Program-made: the position numbers and the translations under genes | Assembly: GCF_003467125.1 (NCBI RefSeq) | Contig: NZ_QSFA01000003.1 | Span: 110,565-174,564 of the forward strand | Length of the DNA stretch: 64,000 bases | Reading direction: 5' to 3' | From: Megasphaera sp. AM44-1BH | GTDB lineage: Bacteria; Bacillota; Negativicutes; Veillonellales; Megasphaeraceae | Notes under the pieces: generated by a model | The model's database searches: none | Told to the model about the DNA's origin: nothing | What the model saw: only the letters and a program-made list of their open reading frames with translations | Shown here: positions 8,925 to 18,605 of the stretch, piece by piece | How the letters are laid out: each line of letters starts with the position of its first letter | Position numbering within the stretch: position 1 is the first letter of the stretch

Positions 8925-8975
8925 AAAAAAGAGACAGCCCCCATGACTTCACATGTCATGTCGTGGCTGTCTCTT
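8925..8975 (+). terminator. Terminator hairpin
   Basis: GAGACAGCC...CATGAC pairs with GTCATG...GGCTGTCTC, with A-rich and T-rich flanks. It separates the permease gene from the convergent aminotransferase gene and may act on both. Confidence 0.75.
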
Positions 8976-9014
8976 CGTATATAAGAAACAAGTCCTGATG
9001 CCTGACAAATTTCC

Positions 9015-10175
9015 TTACAGAGCTTCAACGAATTCCTGTATCCGCTTCAATCCTTCCCGGATGTTGGCTTCGCTCGTCGCATAGGACAGGCGGATGAATC
9101 CTTCGCCATTGCTGCCAAACCCCGTGCCGGGGACGGTGACGACGTGTTTTTCATCGAGGAGGCGGTTGCTGAATTCTTCCGACGAAAGCCCCGTGCCGGT
9201 AATATTGGGGAACATATAGAAAGCTCCTTTCGGTTCCCGGCAGGTAATCTTGCCATGCATCATCGTATTCAGGCCTTCCAGCATCAGCTGCCGCCGCGCC
9301 CGGTAATGTTCCAGCATATCTGCCACCGGCTGCTGGCTTCCTTTCAGTGCTGCCAGAGCCGCCCGCTGTACCGGTTCAAAGACGCTGGATACGGCATTTT
9401 CCTGCATCTTCGTCATGCCCTTGATGATTTCTTCATTGGCTATGGCAAAACCGACACGCCAGCCCGTCATGGCATAGGCCTTGGAGAAGCCATCGACGAT
9501 GATAGTCCGTTCTTTCATCCCCGGGATTTCTGCTATGGATACAAATGTTTCGTCCGTATAAATCAGGCGGCGGTACATTTCATCGGTAATGACATACAGG
9601 TCATGCTGTATCGCCAGCCGTGCAATGGCTTCCAGATTTTCCCGTGTAGCCAGCCCGCCTGTCGGATTAGAAGGGAAATTCATGAGGATAGCTTTCGTCC
9701 TGGGGGTAATCGCCTTTTCGATATCGGCTGGGTCAAACATGAAATCATTTTTTTCATATACATCGACCAATACGGGAATGGCATACATTTCCGATACAAA
9801 TCCGTTGTAGTTTGCCCAGTAGGGATTGGAAATAATGACTTCGTCTCCCGGATCCAGGAGCGTCAGCACCGATAGCAGCAGGGCTTCACAGCCGCCTACG
9901 GTAACAATGACATTATCCCGGCCGTACTGCATGCCCCGCGGCCCGTACGATGCCGCAATGGCATCCCTTAGTTCAGGAATCCCCGCATTGGGAGTATAAA
10001 AGGTCCGGCCTTCCTCCATAGCCTTGATACCAGCCTGGATGATGTGCTGCGGCGTTACAAAATCCGGTTCTCCAAAGGCAAAACTGATGACATTGTCAAG
10101 CCCGTAAGACTTGCCGACCATACGACGGATAGCCGATCCAGTTACACTGGAAATACGTTTAGCTAATGGTTTCAT
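9015..10175 (-). CDS. Class I/II PLP-dependent aminotransferase (AspC-like)
   Basis: The 386-aa cytosolic enzyme moves an amino group between an amino acid and a 2-oxo acid. Visible marks are VTVGGCEALLL at the cofactor phosphate site, NFPSNPTGG, the PLP lysine in GFSKAYAMTGWRVGF, and the C-terminal substrate arginine in FIRLSYATS. I chose ATG at 10175 because GGGGG lies 8 bases upstream; an upstream in-frame start lacks a ribosome site. The alanine symporter gene lies just upstream on the same strand, so an alanine- or aspartate-linked role is plausible but unproven. Confidence 0.9.
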   Translation of the reverse strand: MKPLAKRISSVTGSAIRRMVGKSYGLDNVISFAFGEPDFVTPQHIIQAGIKAMEEGRTFYTPNAGIPELRDAIAASYGPRGMQYGRDNVIVTVGGCEALLLSVLTLLDPGDEVIISNPYWANYNGFVSEMYAIPVLVDVYEKNDFMFDPADIEKAITPRTKAILMNFPSNPTGGLATRENLEAIARLAIQHDLYVITDEMYRRLIYTDETFVSIAEIPGMKERTIIVDGFSKAYAMTGWRVGFAIANEEIIKGMTKMQENAVSSVFEPVQRAALAALKGSQQPVADMLEHYRARRQLMLEGLNTMMHGKITCREPKGAFYMFPNITGTGLSSEEFSNRLLDEKHVVTVPGTGFGSNGEGFIRLSYATSEANIREGLKRIQEFVEAL

Positions 10176-10321
10176 ATGAATTACCCCCTGACAATACATG
10201 ATAAACATTTAAAAAATTAATAATATACCTAAAATCAATTCAATATTTCCCTGATTTTGGGTTAAATTTAACGAGCACCGCAATAACAGCTGTGCCCGTT
10301 AAAAATGTTAAGTTATGAACG

Positions 10322-11785
10322 TTATTTGTTTTCTGCTTCTTTTTCTGCTGCCAGTGTCACTTCATCCCGCCAGATTCCCAGGCGTGCTACGCAGTCGGCA
10401 GCCGATGCATCCCAGTTCCCATCTTTAAGGCGCTGTTTGTAATCGTCCACCAGAATCTTGACTTTACCGCTCAGAAGGAATACGACAATGAGGTTGCAGA
10501 TGACGCAGGTTCCGTAGAAGAAATCGAAGGTAGACCACAGGGTCTTTGCTGCGCCGATAGCTCCGACGACGGCCCAGGCACAACCGATAGCATAATAAAT
10601 CTTGATCCATATGCCTTCCAGACCCAGTGAATTGAGGCAGATGCCACCGTAATAAATATTGACGACGCACGTTGTAAAGGCAAAGAAGGTAATGATAATG
10701 GAAATAAATACGGCACCAGCAGCCACGCTGCCAAAAGCCGTAGAGAAACCGGCTGTCGTAAGGGCAGCGCCGGAAATCCCTGTATTCCACAGGCCCGATG
10801 TCATAACGACCATAGCCGTCATAGTGCAGACGACGATGGTATCGAAGAACACTTCAAAAATCCCCCACAGTCCCTGCTTGACCGGATGGTTGACCGATGC
10901 CGAGGAATGAGCCAGAGGCGCCGTACCCGTACCGGCTTCGTTAGAATAAATACCACGGGCCAGGCCCCAGCGGACGGCCAGCATGACCGTACTTCCGGCA
11001 AAACCGCCCGAAGCAGCCGTACCGGTGAAGGCATCTTCAAAAATCATGGCAAAAGCCTGAGGAATCATGCTGGCATTGGTAATCATAACGAAGATAGCGC
11101 CGATGATGTAGATGACAGCCATAAAAGGAACGACGAGATTGGCAAAATTGGAAATACTCTTGAGACCGCCCAAAAGAACGGCTGCCATGAGGACGGCGAC
11201 GGTTATACCAACGACATAAGGATTGATGGCAAAAGCCGTATTGATGGCATTGGAGATTTCAGCTGCCTGAATAGACGGAGCAAACATCATGCCCGCCGCC
11301 ATGACGACGGCCCAGAGAACAGACAGCCAGCGCCAGTTCTTACCGAGAGCATTCTTGACATACCAGGGGAAACCGCCGTGCCAGACGCCGCTTACAGGAT
11401 CTTTTTCACGGTAGGCAAGGCCCAGGGTAACTTCCGAGAATTTGACGATCAGACCCAGCATAGCGATGAACCACATCCAGAAAACAGCGCCAGGGCCGCC
11501 AGTAGCAATGGCAACCGATACACCGGCGATATTGCCGACACCCAGTGTCGATGCCAATGCCGTACAGGCCGCTTTGAACGGCTTGATATTGCCGTCGCCA
11601 GATCCTTTGTCAAAAATTTTACCAAAGGTATTTTTCATGACATGGCCGAAATACGTAAACTGGAAGAATCCCAGCCGGACTGACATAAAAACAGCCACAA
11701 AAGACGTACCGATGAGCAGTGGCCAGCCCCAGACAAAATCAGCGTAGGCCATCATTCCTTTTACAATCATACCAAAAAATTCCAT
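10322..11785 (-). CDS. Sodium:alanine symporter, AGCS family
   Basis: The protein of about 487 aa has roughly 11 membrane helices and imports alanine or glycine with sodium. The family signature is clear: ASTLGVGNIAGVSVAIATGG near the N-terminus, then GGLKSISNFANLVVPFMA and RGIYSNEAGTGTAPLAHSS. Two ATG codons compete (11791 and 11785). The GGGGG site is 4 and 10 bases away respectively, so the second is a little better placed. The aminotransferase 146 bases downstream could act on the imported amino acid. The long region upstream separates it from a divergent LysR gene that may control it. Confidence 0.92.
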   Translation of the reverse strand: MEFFGMIVKGMMAYADFVWGWPLLIGTSFVAVFMSVRLGFFQFTYFGHVMKNTFGKIFDKGSGDGNIKPFKAACTALASTLGVGNIAGVSVAIATGGPGAVFWMWFIAMLGLIVKFSEVTLGLAYREKDPVSGVWHGGFPWYVKNALGKNWRWLSVLWAVVMAAGMMFAPSIQAAEISNAINTAFAINPYVVGITVAVLMAAVLLGGLKSISNFANLVVPFMAVIYIIGAIFVMITNASMIPQAFAMIFEDAFTGTAASGGFAGSTVMLAVRWGLARGIYSNEAGTGTAPLAHSSASVNHPVKQGLWGIFEVFFDTIVVCTMTAMVVMTSGLWNTGISGAALTTAGFSTAFGSVAAGAVFISIIITFFAFTTCVVNIYYGGICLNSLGLEGIWIKIYYAIGCAWAVVGAIGAAKTLWSTFDFFYGTCVICNLIVVFLLSGKVKILVDDYKQRLKDGNWDASAADCVARLGIWRDEVTLAAEKEAENK

Positions 11786-11791
11786 ATGCAT

Positions 11792-12462
11792 TACACCCCC
11801 ACAAAATGAGTAACTTCCCTCTGAAAAATTGTAAGGATAATATCACTAAGAGCTGCTATGATGGGGAAGTCAGAAATCATCGCGCTCTTTACTTCCAAAT
11901 ACATCGTACAGAATCTATATTTATTTTCCGAATAAACATCTGTCTACATTGTACAGACAATACTCGTCATTGTAAAATTCAAAATTTCGCAAAAAAACAT
12001 TACCAAAACTAGATATTCAGTTGCATCTTAAGAATATTAGGTATAAAAAAGTTTATGACCGCAATGAGAGATACTGAATGTAGTCTTTTTAAGGTATCCG
12101 CTATAATTAAGTAAAATAGGTCCTATCTGGTAAGGTTAACAGAAAAAAATGATGATGGGCAACTTGTAAAAAATAAATAACAAAATAATAATATCTATTC
12201 CATTCAATATTTAATTCAAAGAAATGATAAATAATCTCTATCTTTTTTCATAAAAATAGGATATATTAAGAGAAACTCTGTTCCTTATCCTGTATTCTTT
12301 CTTGAATCACGATCTTTACATATAATTTTTCATTTTTTTGTCTTTTTTCCATAAAATTTGTATAACAGTTTAAACATTTTTAAGTTCAGATGATTTGTCA
12401 GCACATCCATAGACGACTATACTAGTTACGTACATTTTCCGTATCATAGGGGGACTGTCATC
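11792..12462. other. AT-rich divergent regulatory region
   Basis: About 670 bases without a supportable gene lie between the symporter gene (minus) and a LysR gene (plus). ATATTC and GAATAT form a spaced dyad at 12013-12037, and GATAC...GTATC form another at about 12071-12100, followed by a TATAAT-like box. These could be LysR sites, but none is strong enough to call singly. Confidence 0.35.
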
Positions 12463-13368
12463 ATGACGAATCTGGAAATTGAAACGTTTCTGACTATTTG
12501 CTGGCACAAAAGTATTTCTAAAGCGGCTGAAGCGTTATATATCAGCCAGTCATCACTGAGTACGCGTCTGAAAAAGCTGGAACAAGAAATCGGCTGTCAG
12601 CTCGTCGCCCGCCGCAATGGCGCCCGTTCACTGGAACTGACAGCGGAAGGAGCGAAATTTTACGAATATGCCTGCCAATACCGAGAACTGACCCGACAGA
12701 TGCTGGCTGTCTCTCATAGCAAGGGGCCGGAACAACTGCGCATTTCTGTCGTCAACAGCATCGGGACGTTCCTGTTTCCGCCCGTCTATAAACACTTTCT
12801 CAGCCAATACCCCCAATACCGTCTGGAAATCCAGGAGGCCGATAATGTTCCCGCCCTTGCCAATAAGAAAATGAACAACGGCCTGGTGGACCTCATGTTC
12901 CACAGCGATATCCAGGCTTCGGAAACACTGCATATCTTTCCTGTTTTCAGTGAACCCATGGTGCTGATCTGCTCAACTGATTCGGCGTATCCTGAACTGG
13001 TAAACCGGGAAGAACTGTTACTGGACAGGGAAATCTTTACCAAATGGAGCGATACCCAGTACGAGTGGCACCAGAATATGTTCGGACCGGATACGCGTCC
13101 GCTCGTCCATCTGGAAATCATGAGCAACTTCCGGGTCTTCACATCCCAGCATGACTGCTGGGCTATCGTCCCACTGAGCGTCGCCGAAGGAATTGCCGAT
13201 AACGCTTCTATCAAAATATGCCGGACCGAATTCAAAATCCCCAAACGCGTCACCTACTGTGTCGCTACCCAGGCAGCCCGGACCATGAAGAGCACCCAGG
13301 CCTTCCTCACCTGTCTTCATGCCGAACTGGAAAAGAAACCACCCTATCAGCTGGATATCCTGTATTGA
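12463..13368 (+). CDS. LysR-type transcriptional regulator
   Basis: The 301-aa product has the winged-helix domain at 1-60 (TICWHKSISKAAEALYISQSSLSTRLKKLE) and a substrate-binding effector domain from about 90 to 290. The ATG follows GGGGGAC. It is transcribed away from the AGCS symporter and aminotransferase genes, the usual arrangement for a LysR regulator and its target, so control of alanine uptake is the simplest inference. The inducer is unknown. Confidence 0.88.
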   Translation: MTNLEIETFLTICWHKSISKAAEALYISQSSLSTRLKKLEQEIGCQLVARRNGARSLELTAEGAKFYEYACQYRELTRQMLAVSHSKGPEQLRISVVNSIGTFLFPPVYKHFLSQYPQYRLEIQEADNVPALANKKMNNGLVDLMFHSDIQASETLHIFPVFSEPMVLICSTDSAYPELVNREELLLDREIFTKWSDTQYEWHQNMFGPDTRPLVHLEIMSNFRVFTSQHDCWAIVPLSVAEGIADNASIKICRTEFKIPKRVTYCVATQAARTMKSTQAFLTCLHAELEKKPPYQLDILY

Positions 13369-13417
13369 TTTGCATCCGATTCATAAACTGATTCATTCCA
13401 GATGGATACCAAAAGGG

Positions 13418-13470
13418 AAAACACGCAGCAAAAACAGACTCTGTATTCGCCTGTTTTGCTGCGTGTTTTT
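13418..13470 (+). terminator. Rho-independent terminator
   Basis: AAAACACGCAGCAAAAACAG pairs with CTGTTTTGCTGCGTGTTTTT. It ends the LysR gene. Confidence 0.85.
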
Positions 13471-13473
13471 CTC

Positions 13474-13590
13474 ATTCCCTCATGAAATGTGTGTACCAGC
13501 CTCAATATTCCCTCATAAAATGTGTTTATCAGTCCCGATATTCGCTCATAAAATGTGTGAAATCGTCTGATATTCGCTCATGTTTTGTTG
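13474..13590. repeat. Four direct repeats of about 33 bp upstream of the AAA/DUF4143 gene
   Basis: The core ATTC(C/G)CTCATAAAATGTGT starts at 13474, 13507, 13540 and 13572, giving periods of 33, 33 and 32 bases. The first three units keep the core almost unchanged and the fourth is degenerate after CTCAT. The array ends about 60 bases before the ATG of the ATPase gene. The period is close to three turns of DNA, so the sites would face the same side of the helix. This looks like an operator array. It is not a CRISPR, since the intervals are partly similar and very short. Confidence 0.75.
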
Positions 13591-13648
13591 CAGTCATTGC
13601 AGAATATCGGTATAATACACAGTAGGAATACCGAAAGGAGGCCGGTCT

Positions 13649-15010
13649 ATGTTATATTTGGAACGTAAAATTGATACCTTTCTAATACATTGGAAGGAAA
13701 CTAAAAACAAAAGCCCTCTTATTGTCAAGGGAGCCCGACAAGTAGGAAAAACAGAATCCATCCTTCGGTTTGCCCACCAACAATATGCCAACATTATTTA
13801 TATCAATTTCGTAGAAGAACCGAAATATAAAACCATAACGGAAAATGGCTATAGCGTAAAAGAAATCATCAAAATGATTTCCCTTTTAGACCCGTCCAAA
13901 CGATTTATTCCCGGCAATACGGTCATCATTTTTGATGAGTTACAGGAATTTCCAGACATCGCGACTTCCCTAAAGTTTTTTAAGATAGATAACAGGTTCG
14001 ACGTAATCTGCAGTGGCTCCATGTTTGGAATACAATACAAAAAAATTGAAAATAACAGTGTCGGATACAAAACAGATTACGAAATGCAATCTATGGATTT
14101 CGAAGAATTCCTCTGGGCCCGCGGTTATGATTATTCTATCCGCAGCATACTACTCGACCACATGATCACGCAGACCCCATTCAGTCCGGGAATCCTGTCT
14201 ACATTCTTTTCTCTCTTCATGGATTTCTGCCTCCTTGGCGGTATGCCATCTGTCGTACGGGATTACATTGCAAACCAGACATTTGAAGGATCCTTGAATA
14301 CACAAAGGCAATTATTAGCCGATTATAAGGAAGATGTACGCAAATATGCCAGCGGAGTAGATCAGACCAGGATTTTAAACGTTTTCGAACATATACCCAT
14401 CCAATTGGCCAAGGATAACAAAAAATTTCAAATTTCCAAAGTAGCTCCCAACGCCCGTTTTAAGGACTATAGAGGATGCATAGAATGGCTGCACGACGCT
14501 GGCATTATAAATATATGCTACTGCTTATCCTTTCCAGAATTGCCATTAAAAGGTAATTATGAAAGTACAAAATACAAAATTTATATGAAAGATACTGGTC
14601 TGCTCGTAGCCATGCTGGATGAAGAAGCACAGGATGATTTGAGGGTAAATAAAAACCTGGGAGTGTATAAAGGCGCTTTATATGAAAATATCGTAGCCGA
14701 AGCTTTGGTAAAATCCGGCTACGATCTGTATTATTACAAAAAAGAGAACGCCACACTGGAAGAAGATTTCTTCGTTCGAACCAAAACCAGTCTTGTCCCC
14801 ATAGAAGTGAAATCAACCAATAACAAATCAAAATCACTGCATACCCTGATCAACAGCAGAACATATCCCGATATCCGGTTTGGTATAAAATTGATTCGCG
14901 GAAACATCGGCTGCACAGAACAAATTTTGACCTTTCCTTATTTCTGTACTTTCCTGCTCAAAGAATACTTACAAGCATCAACTGGCAGTCCATCCGCCAT
15001 CGATGCATAG
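13649..15010 (+). CDS. ATP-binding protein with AAA_14 and DUF4143 domains
   Basis: The 453-aa protein starts with a AAA_14-type ATPase: Walker A GARQVGKT at about residues 29-36 and Walker B VIIFDELQEF. A DUF4143 domain follows in the C-terminal half, including YKGALYENIVAEAL and the nuclease-like segment PIEVKSTNNKSKSL, which resembles a degenerate PD-(D/E)XK core. CGAAAGGAGG precedes the ATG. These proteins are common, often multicopy and sporadically distributed, and their function is unknown. The 3' end overlaps the convergent SDR gene by 33 bases, so the last residues (TGSPSAIDA) may be read-through of a lost stop. Confidence 0.88.
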   Translation: MLYLERKIDTFLIHWKETKNKSPLIVKGARQVGKTESILRFAHQQYANIIYINFVEEPKYKTITENGYSVKEIIKMISLLDPSKRFIPGNTVIIFDELQEFPDIATSLKFFKIDNRFDVICSGSMFGIQYKKIENNSVGYKTDYEMQSMDFEEFLWARGYDYSIRSILLDHMITQTPFSPGILSTFFSLFMDFCLLGGMPSVVRDYIANQTFEGSLNTQRQLLADYKEDVRKYASGVDQTRILNVFEHIPIQLAKDNKKFQISKVAPNARFKDYRGCIEWLHDAGIINICYCLSFPELPLKGNYESTKYKIYMKDTGLLVAMLDEEAQDDLRVNKNLGVYKGALYENIVAEALVKSGYDLYYYKKENATLEEDFFVRTKTSLVPIEVKSTNNKSKSLHTLINSRTYPDIRFGIKLIRGNIGCTEQILTFPYFCTFLLKEYLQASTGSPSAIDA

Positions 15011-15730
15011 ATCGGCACCAGTGATGTAGCTGGCTTTTGATGAAGCCAGGAACAAAACGGCGTCGGCAACTTCGTCCGGTTTACCCGCCCGTCCCAAAGG
15101 TGTACGGGACGTAATCATATCAGTATATGCCGGATTATCCATAATATTTTCGGTAAGAGGCGTCACAATGAATCCCGGTGAAACACAATTGACGCGGATG
15201 CCATAGTCTGCCCATTCATTGGCAAGACCTCTGGTAAAATTCCGGATTCCGGCCTTGCTGCATCCGTAAATAGAACTGCGTTTTGTATTGATATGATTCT
15301 GGAGCGATGCCAGGCTGACAATAGCACCTGATTTCTGCTGAATCATCTGCTTACCTACTTCGACACTGCAGAAATAAGCACCTTTCAGATTGATATCCAT
15401 GATGAAATCCCAATCTTCTTCCGTATACTCCACAGCATATTTTCGCCGTACCACGCCGGCCGAATTAACCAATACATCAATACGGCCAAACTGCTTCACC
15501 GTATCAGCCACCAGATTTTTAATCTGCGCCACCTTGCTGACATCACAAGCAAAAGCACTGGCCGTCATACCAGCCGCCTTCAACTCATCTGCCAGAGCCT
15601 GGCATTCATCGAGATGACGGCTGACAATGACACAATGCGCTCCCGCTTCACAAAAACGGCGTACAATCGATTCACCAATTCCCTTGCTGCCACCAGTAAC
15701 CACAACAATCTTTCCAGTAAACTCACCCAT
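14978..15730 (-). CDS. Short-chain dehydrogenase/reductase (FabG/gluconate 5-dehydrogenase-like)
   Basis: The 250-aa NAD(P)-dependent oxidoreductase has TGGSKGIG at the cofactor site, the NSAG motif, a catalytic Ser in SLASLQNH, and YGCSKAG as the Tyr-x3-Lys pair. It ends in the usual CIDGGWTAS. The ATG at 15730 was chosen because GGGAGGA lies 8 bases upstream. Substrate is unknown; sugar-acid or hydroxy-acid reductases of this subgroup are the nearest type. It follows the NhaC gene by about 85 bases on the same strand and could be cotranscribed. Its 3' end overlaps the convergent DUF4143 gene. Confidence 0.88.
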   Translation of the reverse strand: MGEFTGKIVVVTGGSKGIGESIVRRFCEAGAHCVIVSRHLDECQALADELKAAGMTASAFACDVSKVAQIKNLVADTVKQFGRIDVLVNSAGVVRRKYAVEYTEEDWDFIMDINLKGAYFCSVEVGKQMIQQKSGAIVSLASLQNHINTKRSSIYGCSKAGIRNFTRGLANEWADYGIRVNCVSPGFIVTPLTENIMDNPAYTDMITSRTPLGRAGKPDEVADAVLFLASSKASYITGADLCIDGGWTAS

Positions 15731-15815
15731 CCTATTTTCCTCCCTCATGTATAATAGTAAAAAAGTTTACTATGTATGATTTCGCCAGCATGAGAAAAAA
15801 ATCCTTTAGGGAAAT

Positions 15816-17183
15816 CTAGGAATTCTCTTCCAACGGTTCCGGAGTTACTAATTTTCTACCAATTCCAGAAAGTATACTAAGCAGAAAAATCAAAATAAGC
15901 CCCCAACAATGGAATGCATATGGGACAATGTTAAGAAACGAGAAATCAGGATCAACACCTGGAATCGCTATCGCCAGCCCAACAGAAATAAGCATGGGAT
16001 TACCATGAGGCATAAGTCCTGTCGTGCCACAAGCTACTCCATCCAGTATATTTGCACCGCGGCACCGGTCAATTCCCATTGTTCTGGTAATAGTCCGGAC
16101 AAAGGGACCAAAGAAAATAATAGCAATGCCACTGCCACCAGTCATAATAGAACCTAATACAGAGCAGGCGTAACAAACAAGTTCTCCTGAAAGAAATGAT
16201 GTACAGAATGTCATCATTCCTTTCGCCAGTTGTTCGAAAGCACCACTGCATTTCAACATCTGAATAATCATGAACAACATCATAACATATAAAACCAGTG
16301 GTAACATACCAGTCAAACCAGAAGCGATAGGCCCCTTGGCACCAAACAATATTTCAGCCGGGATACATCCTAATCCCCAGTCAAGTATAATACCAGATAT
16401 ATTACAAACGATAAGTGTTGACATAAGGTCCCAGCCCTTACGCATCATTAAGACCATCATTAGTGGCAGTAATAATAAAATTAAAGAGGGTATAGTTACT
16501 GATTTAACCGTAATTTCTGGCGGCATGCTGGATGTAATCTGCAAACCTACAATGACAAATAAAACAGCTGAAATAATCGCTGATATCGCAGCATACGGAA
16601 ATCGCGTACGCACAACATCACTAATTTCAGCTTCCTGGGTAACAGCTGAAGAAATTGTCGTATCAGAAATTGGCGCCAGATTATCACCAAAAATAGCACC
16701 GCTGATGATAGCACCACACATAAGTCCCATGTCGATATTAAGACCTGCAGCTAGTGGTAAGAATACCGGTGCTACAGCAGCAATAGAACCTGTAGAAGTG
16801 CCACATGATGTCGAAATCAAGACACAAATGAAAAAAGCTATAAGTGGCACAAGCCCTGCATGTAAACCAACGGCAGAGATGGAATAAATCAGCGTATCAA
16901 TCAATCCACTTTGACGTAGCAATTGTGCCAATAGACTAGCCAGAATATACGCTACAATAATAGTAGCCAGTAAGGAATTTTGTAACCCTGTAATAGTAAT
17001 ATCACCAAAATGTTTTTTATCTTTGGAAAGAAAAAAACCTAAAGCAATCGCAGCGAATGTAATCATTAAAAGGCGGGAAAAACCACCTTTGAGAAAAGTA
17101 TTTACAAACATACCTGCAAGCATAAATAAAATTGGCAACCAGGCACCTATATATCCACCATGAAACTCAACACGTTCTCTCAT
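15816..17183 (-). CDS. NhaC-family Na+/H+ antiporter-like transporter
   Basis: The protein of about 455 aa has 11-12 hydrophobic helices. It carries the NhaC/ion-transporter pattern ISTSCGTSTGSIAAVAPVF, then GAIISGAIFGDNLAPISDTTISSAV, and GSIMTGGSGIAIIFFGP. Members exchange sodium for protons or carry organic acids. ATG at 17183 follows AAGGGGCGGG. A TTG further upstream would overlap that site. It sits between a class V PLP enzyme gene (29 bases upstream) and an SDR gene, so it probably belongs to a catabolic operon and may carry its substrate. Codon use is AT-richer than in flanking DNA. Confidence 0.88.
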   Translation of the reverse strand: MRERVEFHGGYIGAWLPILFMLAGMFVNTFLKGGFSRLLMITFAAIALGFFLSKDKKHFGDITITGLQNSLLATIIVAYILASLLAQLLRQSGLIDTLIYSISAVGLHAGLVPLIAFFICVLISTSCGTSTGSIAAVAPVFLPLAAGLNIDMGLMCGAIISGAIFGDNLAPISDTTISSAVTQEAEISDVVRTRFPYAAISAIISAVLFVIVGLQITSSMPPEITVKSVTIPSLILLLLPLMMVLMMRKGWDLMSTLIVCNISGIILDWGLGCIPAEILFGAKGPIASGLTGMLPLVLYVMMLFMIIQMLKCSGAFEQLAKGMMTFCTSFLSGELVCYACSVLGSIMTGGSGIAIIFFGPFVRTITRTMGIDRCRGANILDGVACGTTGLMPHGNPMLISVGLAIAIPGVDPDFSFLNIVPYAFHCWGLILIFLLSILSGIGRKLVTPEPLEENS

Positions 17184-17212
17184 TTTTCCCGCCCCTTTCA
17201 ATAGACAACTTA

Positions 17213-18490
17213 TTATAAAGCAGCTACTTCTTTAACAGCATGCAAAAATTGTTCGATTTCTTCCGGTGTATTGACATGTAAAGGTGAAATCCTAACAATT
17301 CCTTCTGAATCAAATTCGTGTACCATCCGAGCAGAAAACTCACTGCTTGCAACGCGTTCAAAGGCAACAATTCCTCGTTTTTCTAATTCGGCACAAGCCT
17401 GCTGCGGACCCATATTGGCAAATTCAATGCCTGTTATTAAATCACGTTGATACAAATCAGGGTCATCCATTAATACTTTGACTCCATCAATATATCGAAG
17501 ACCTTTTACTGCATCCGTACCTTCAAGCATAATCTCGAGAAGTGCCCGTTCGTGATTGGCAATACGTTCCATTCCCAGTTCAAACAGCTCTCTCCTATTG
17601 GTTGAACTCTTTAACTTATGTTTTCCCAATTCACATACATAATTAACAATTTCCGTAATAGCCGCAAACTGAGCTGTAGACGGACTCCCCAATTCCCACA
17701 TATCGTCTGGCAAACATTCTACTTGATCATGTTTCATTTTATTGACCCGATTGGACATGTACATAAGCCCCATGCCGCGTATACTAAAGAATTTGTACGG
17801 CGCTATATTCATAACATCAATACCATTCTGTTCCGGATTCAGAATCCCATGTGGTGCATGCTGTACCGCATCACTGACGATAATAATATCCGGATTGATT
17901 TCACGGGCACGACTAGCAATGGTTGACACATCCATAATGTGCCCAGAAATGTTAGAGGCAGACATCACACTAAGTATTGCCGTATTTTTATCAATAAGAT
18001 TTAATATAGTTTCAGTATCAATTCCGCCCGTCAATTTATTCGCATGTGCTATCCGTAGCTCCCAATTGTATTTACGTGCTTGTATTTTCAAAGCATCAAA
18101 TGCCGACGGATGTTCAAGCGCTGTCGTGACAACATTAGTTCCCTTGACAGAAGCTGCAACAACGCGTATTGCCTGCATCATTAACTGTGATGCAGTAAAG
18201 CCAAACACCAGTGAACCTTTTTTAGCATTAAAAATGGTTCGAATATCGGCTCTTCCTTGTTCATCAATCTTTTTCAACATAAGAGCTATTTTATTCGAAT
18301 GTTCTGAACAATCTGGAACTAAATCAACCTTTTTAAAAACTTCTTCCGCCTTAATTAAACGAAGCGCACCACCAGCATTATCAAAAAAGATGCGCTTATT
18401 ACCAACAAAATCATGATCGACATACGCAAATTTTTCTCTTACTTCTTTCAGATCTTTTTCTACAAACAATTCCCCGAATTTTGTTTTCAT
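17213..18490 (-). CDS. Class V aminotransferase-fold PLP enzyme
   Basis: The 425-aa product belongs to the cysteine desulfurase / isopenicillin-epimerase-like fold. It has FDNAGGALRL near the N-terminus, an Asp-Ala-Gln-His motif in VSDAVQHAPHG, and the probable PLP lysine in APYKFFSIRG. The active-site cysteine loop of true desulfurases is not evident, so beta-lyase, deaminase or aminotransferase activity is more likely than sulfur transfer. ATG at 18490 follows GGAGGAGAG. It is the first gene of an operon with NhaC and is divergent from a LysR gene that probably controls it. Confidence 0.82.
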   Translation of the reverse strand: MKTKFGELFVEKDLKEVREKFAYVDHDFVGNKRIFFDNAGGALRLIKAEEVFKKVDLVPDCSEHSNKIALMLKKIDEQGRADIRTIFNAKKGSLVFGFTASQLMMQAIRVVAASVKGTNVVTTALEHPSAFDALKIQARKYNWELRIAHANKLTGGIDTETILNLIDKNTAILSVMSASNISGHIMDVSTIASRAREINPDIIIVSDAVQHAPHGILNPEQNGIDVMNIAPYKFFSIRGMGLMYMSNRVNKMKHDQVECLPDDMWELGSPSTAQFAAITEIVNYVCELGKHKLKSSTNRRELFELGMERIANHERALLEIMLEGTDAVKGLRYIDGVKVLMDDPDLYQRDLITGIEFANMGPQQACAELEKRGIVAFERVASSEFSARMVHEFDSEGIVRISPLHVNTPEEIEQFLHAVKEVAAL

Positions 18491-18605
18491 TTTTCTCTCC
18501 TCCAAATCATTTTAATATATTTTTCACAATCTCAATAATTATTAACAGTTATTTCATTTATTACATTTTAATTGTAAATCAGATTTAATATAAATAAAAA
18601 TTAAA

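Noticed and set aside
10886..11683. 265-codon plus-strand open frame opposite the alanine symporter
   Set aside because: Shadow of the membrane protein gene. The hydrophobic codons read as His/Asp/Arg-rich filler, with no ribosome site.
13474..13590. CRISPR array
   Set aside because: Only four units of a 20-base core with 12-13-base intervals that partly resemble each other, and no cas genes. An operator array fits better.
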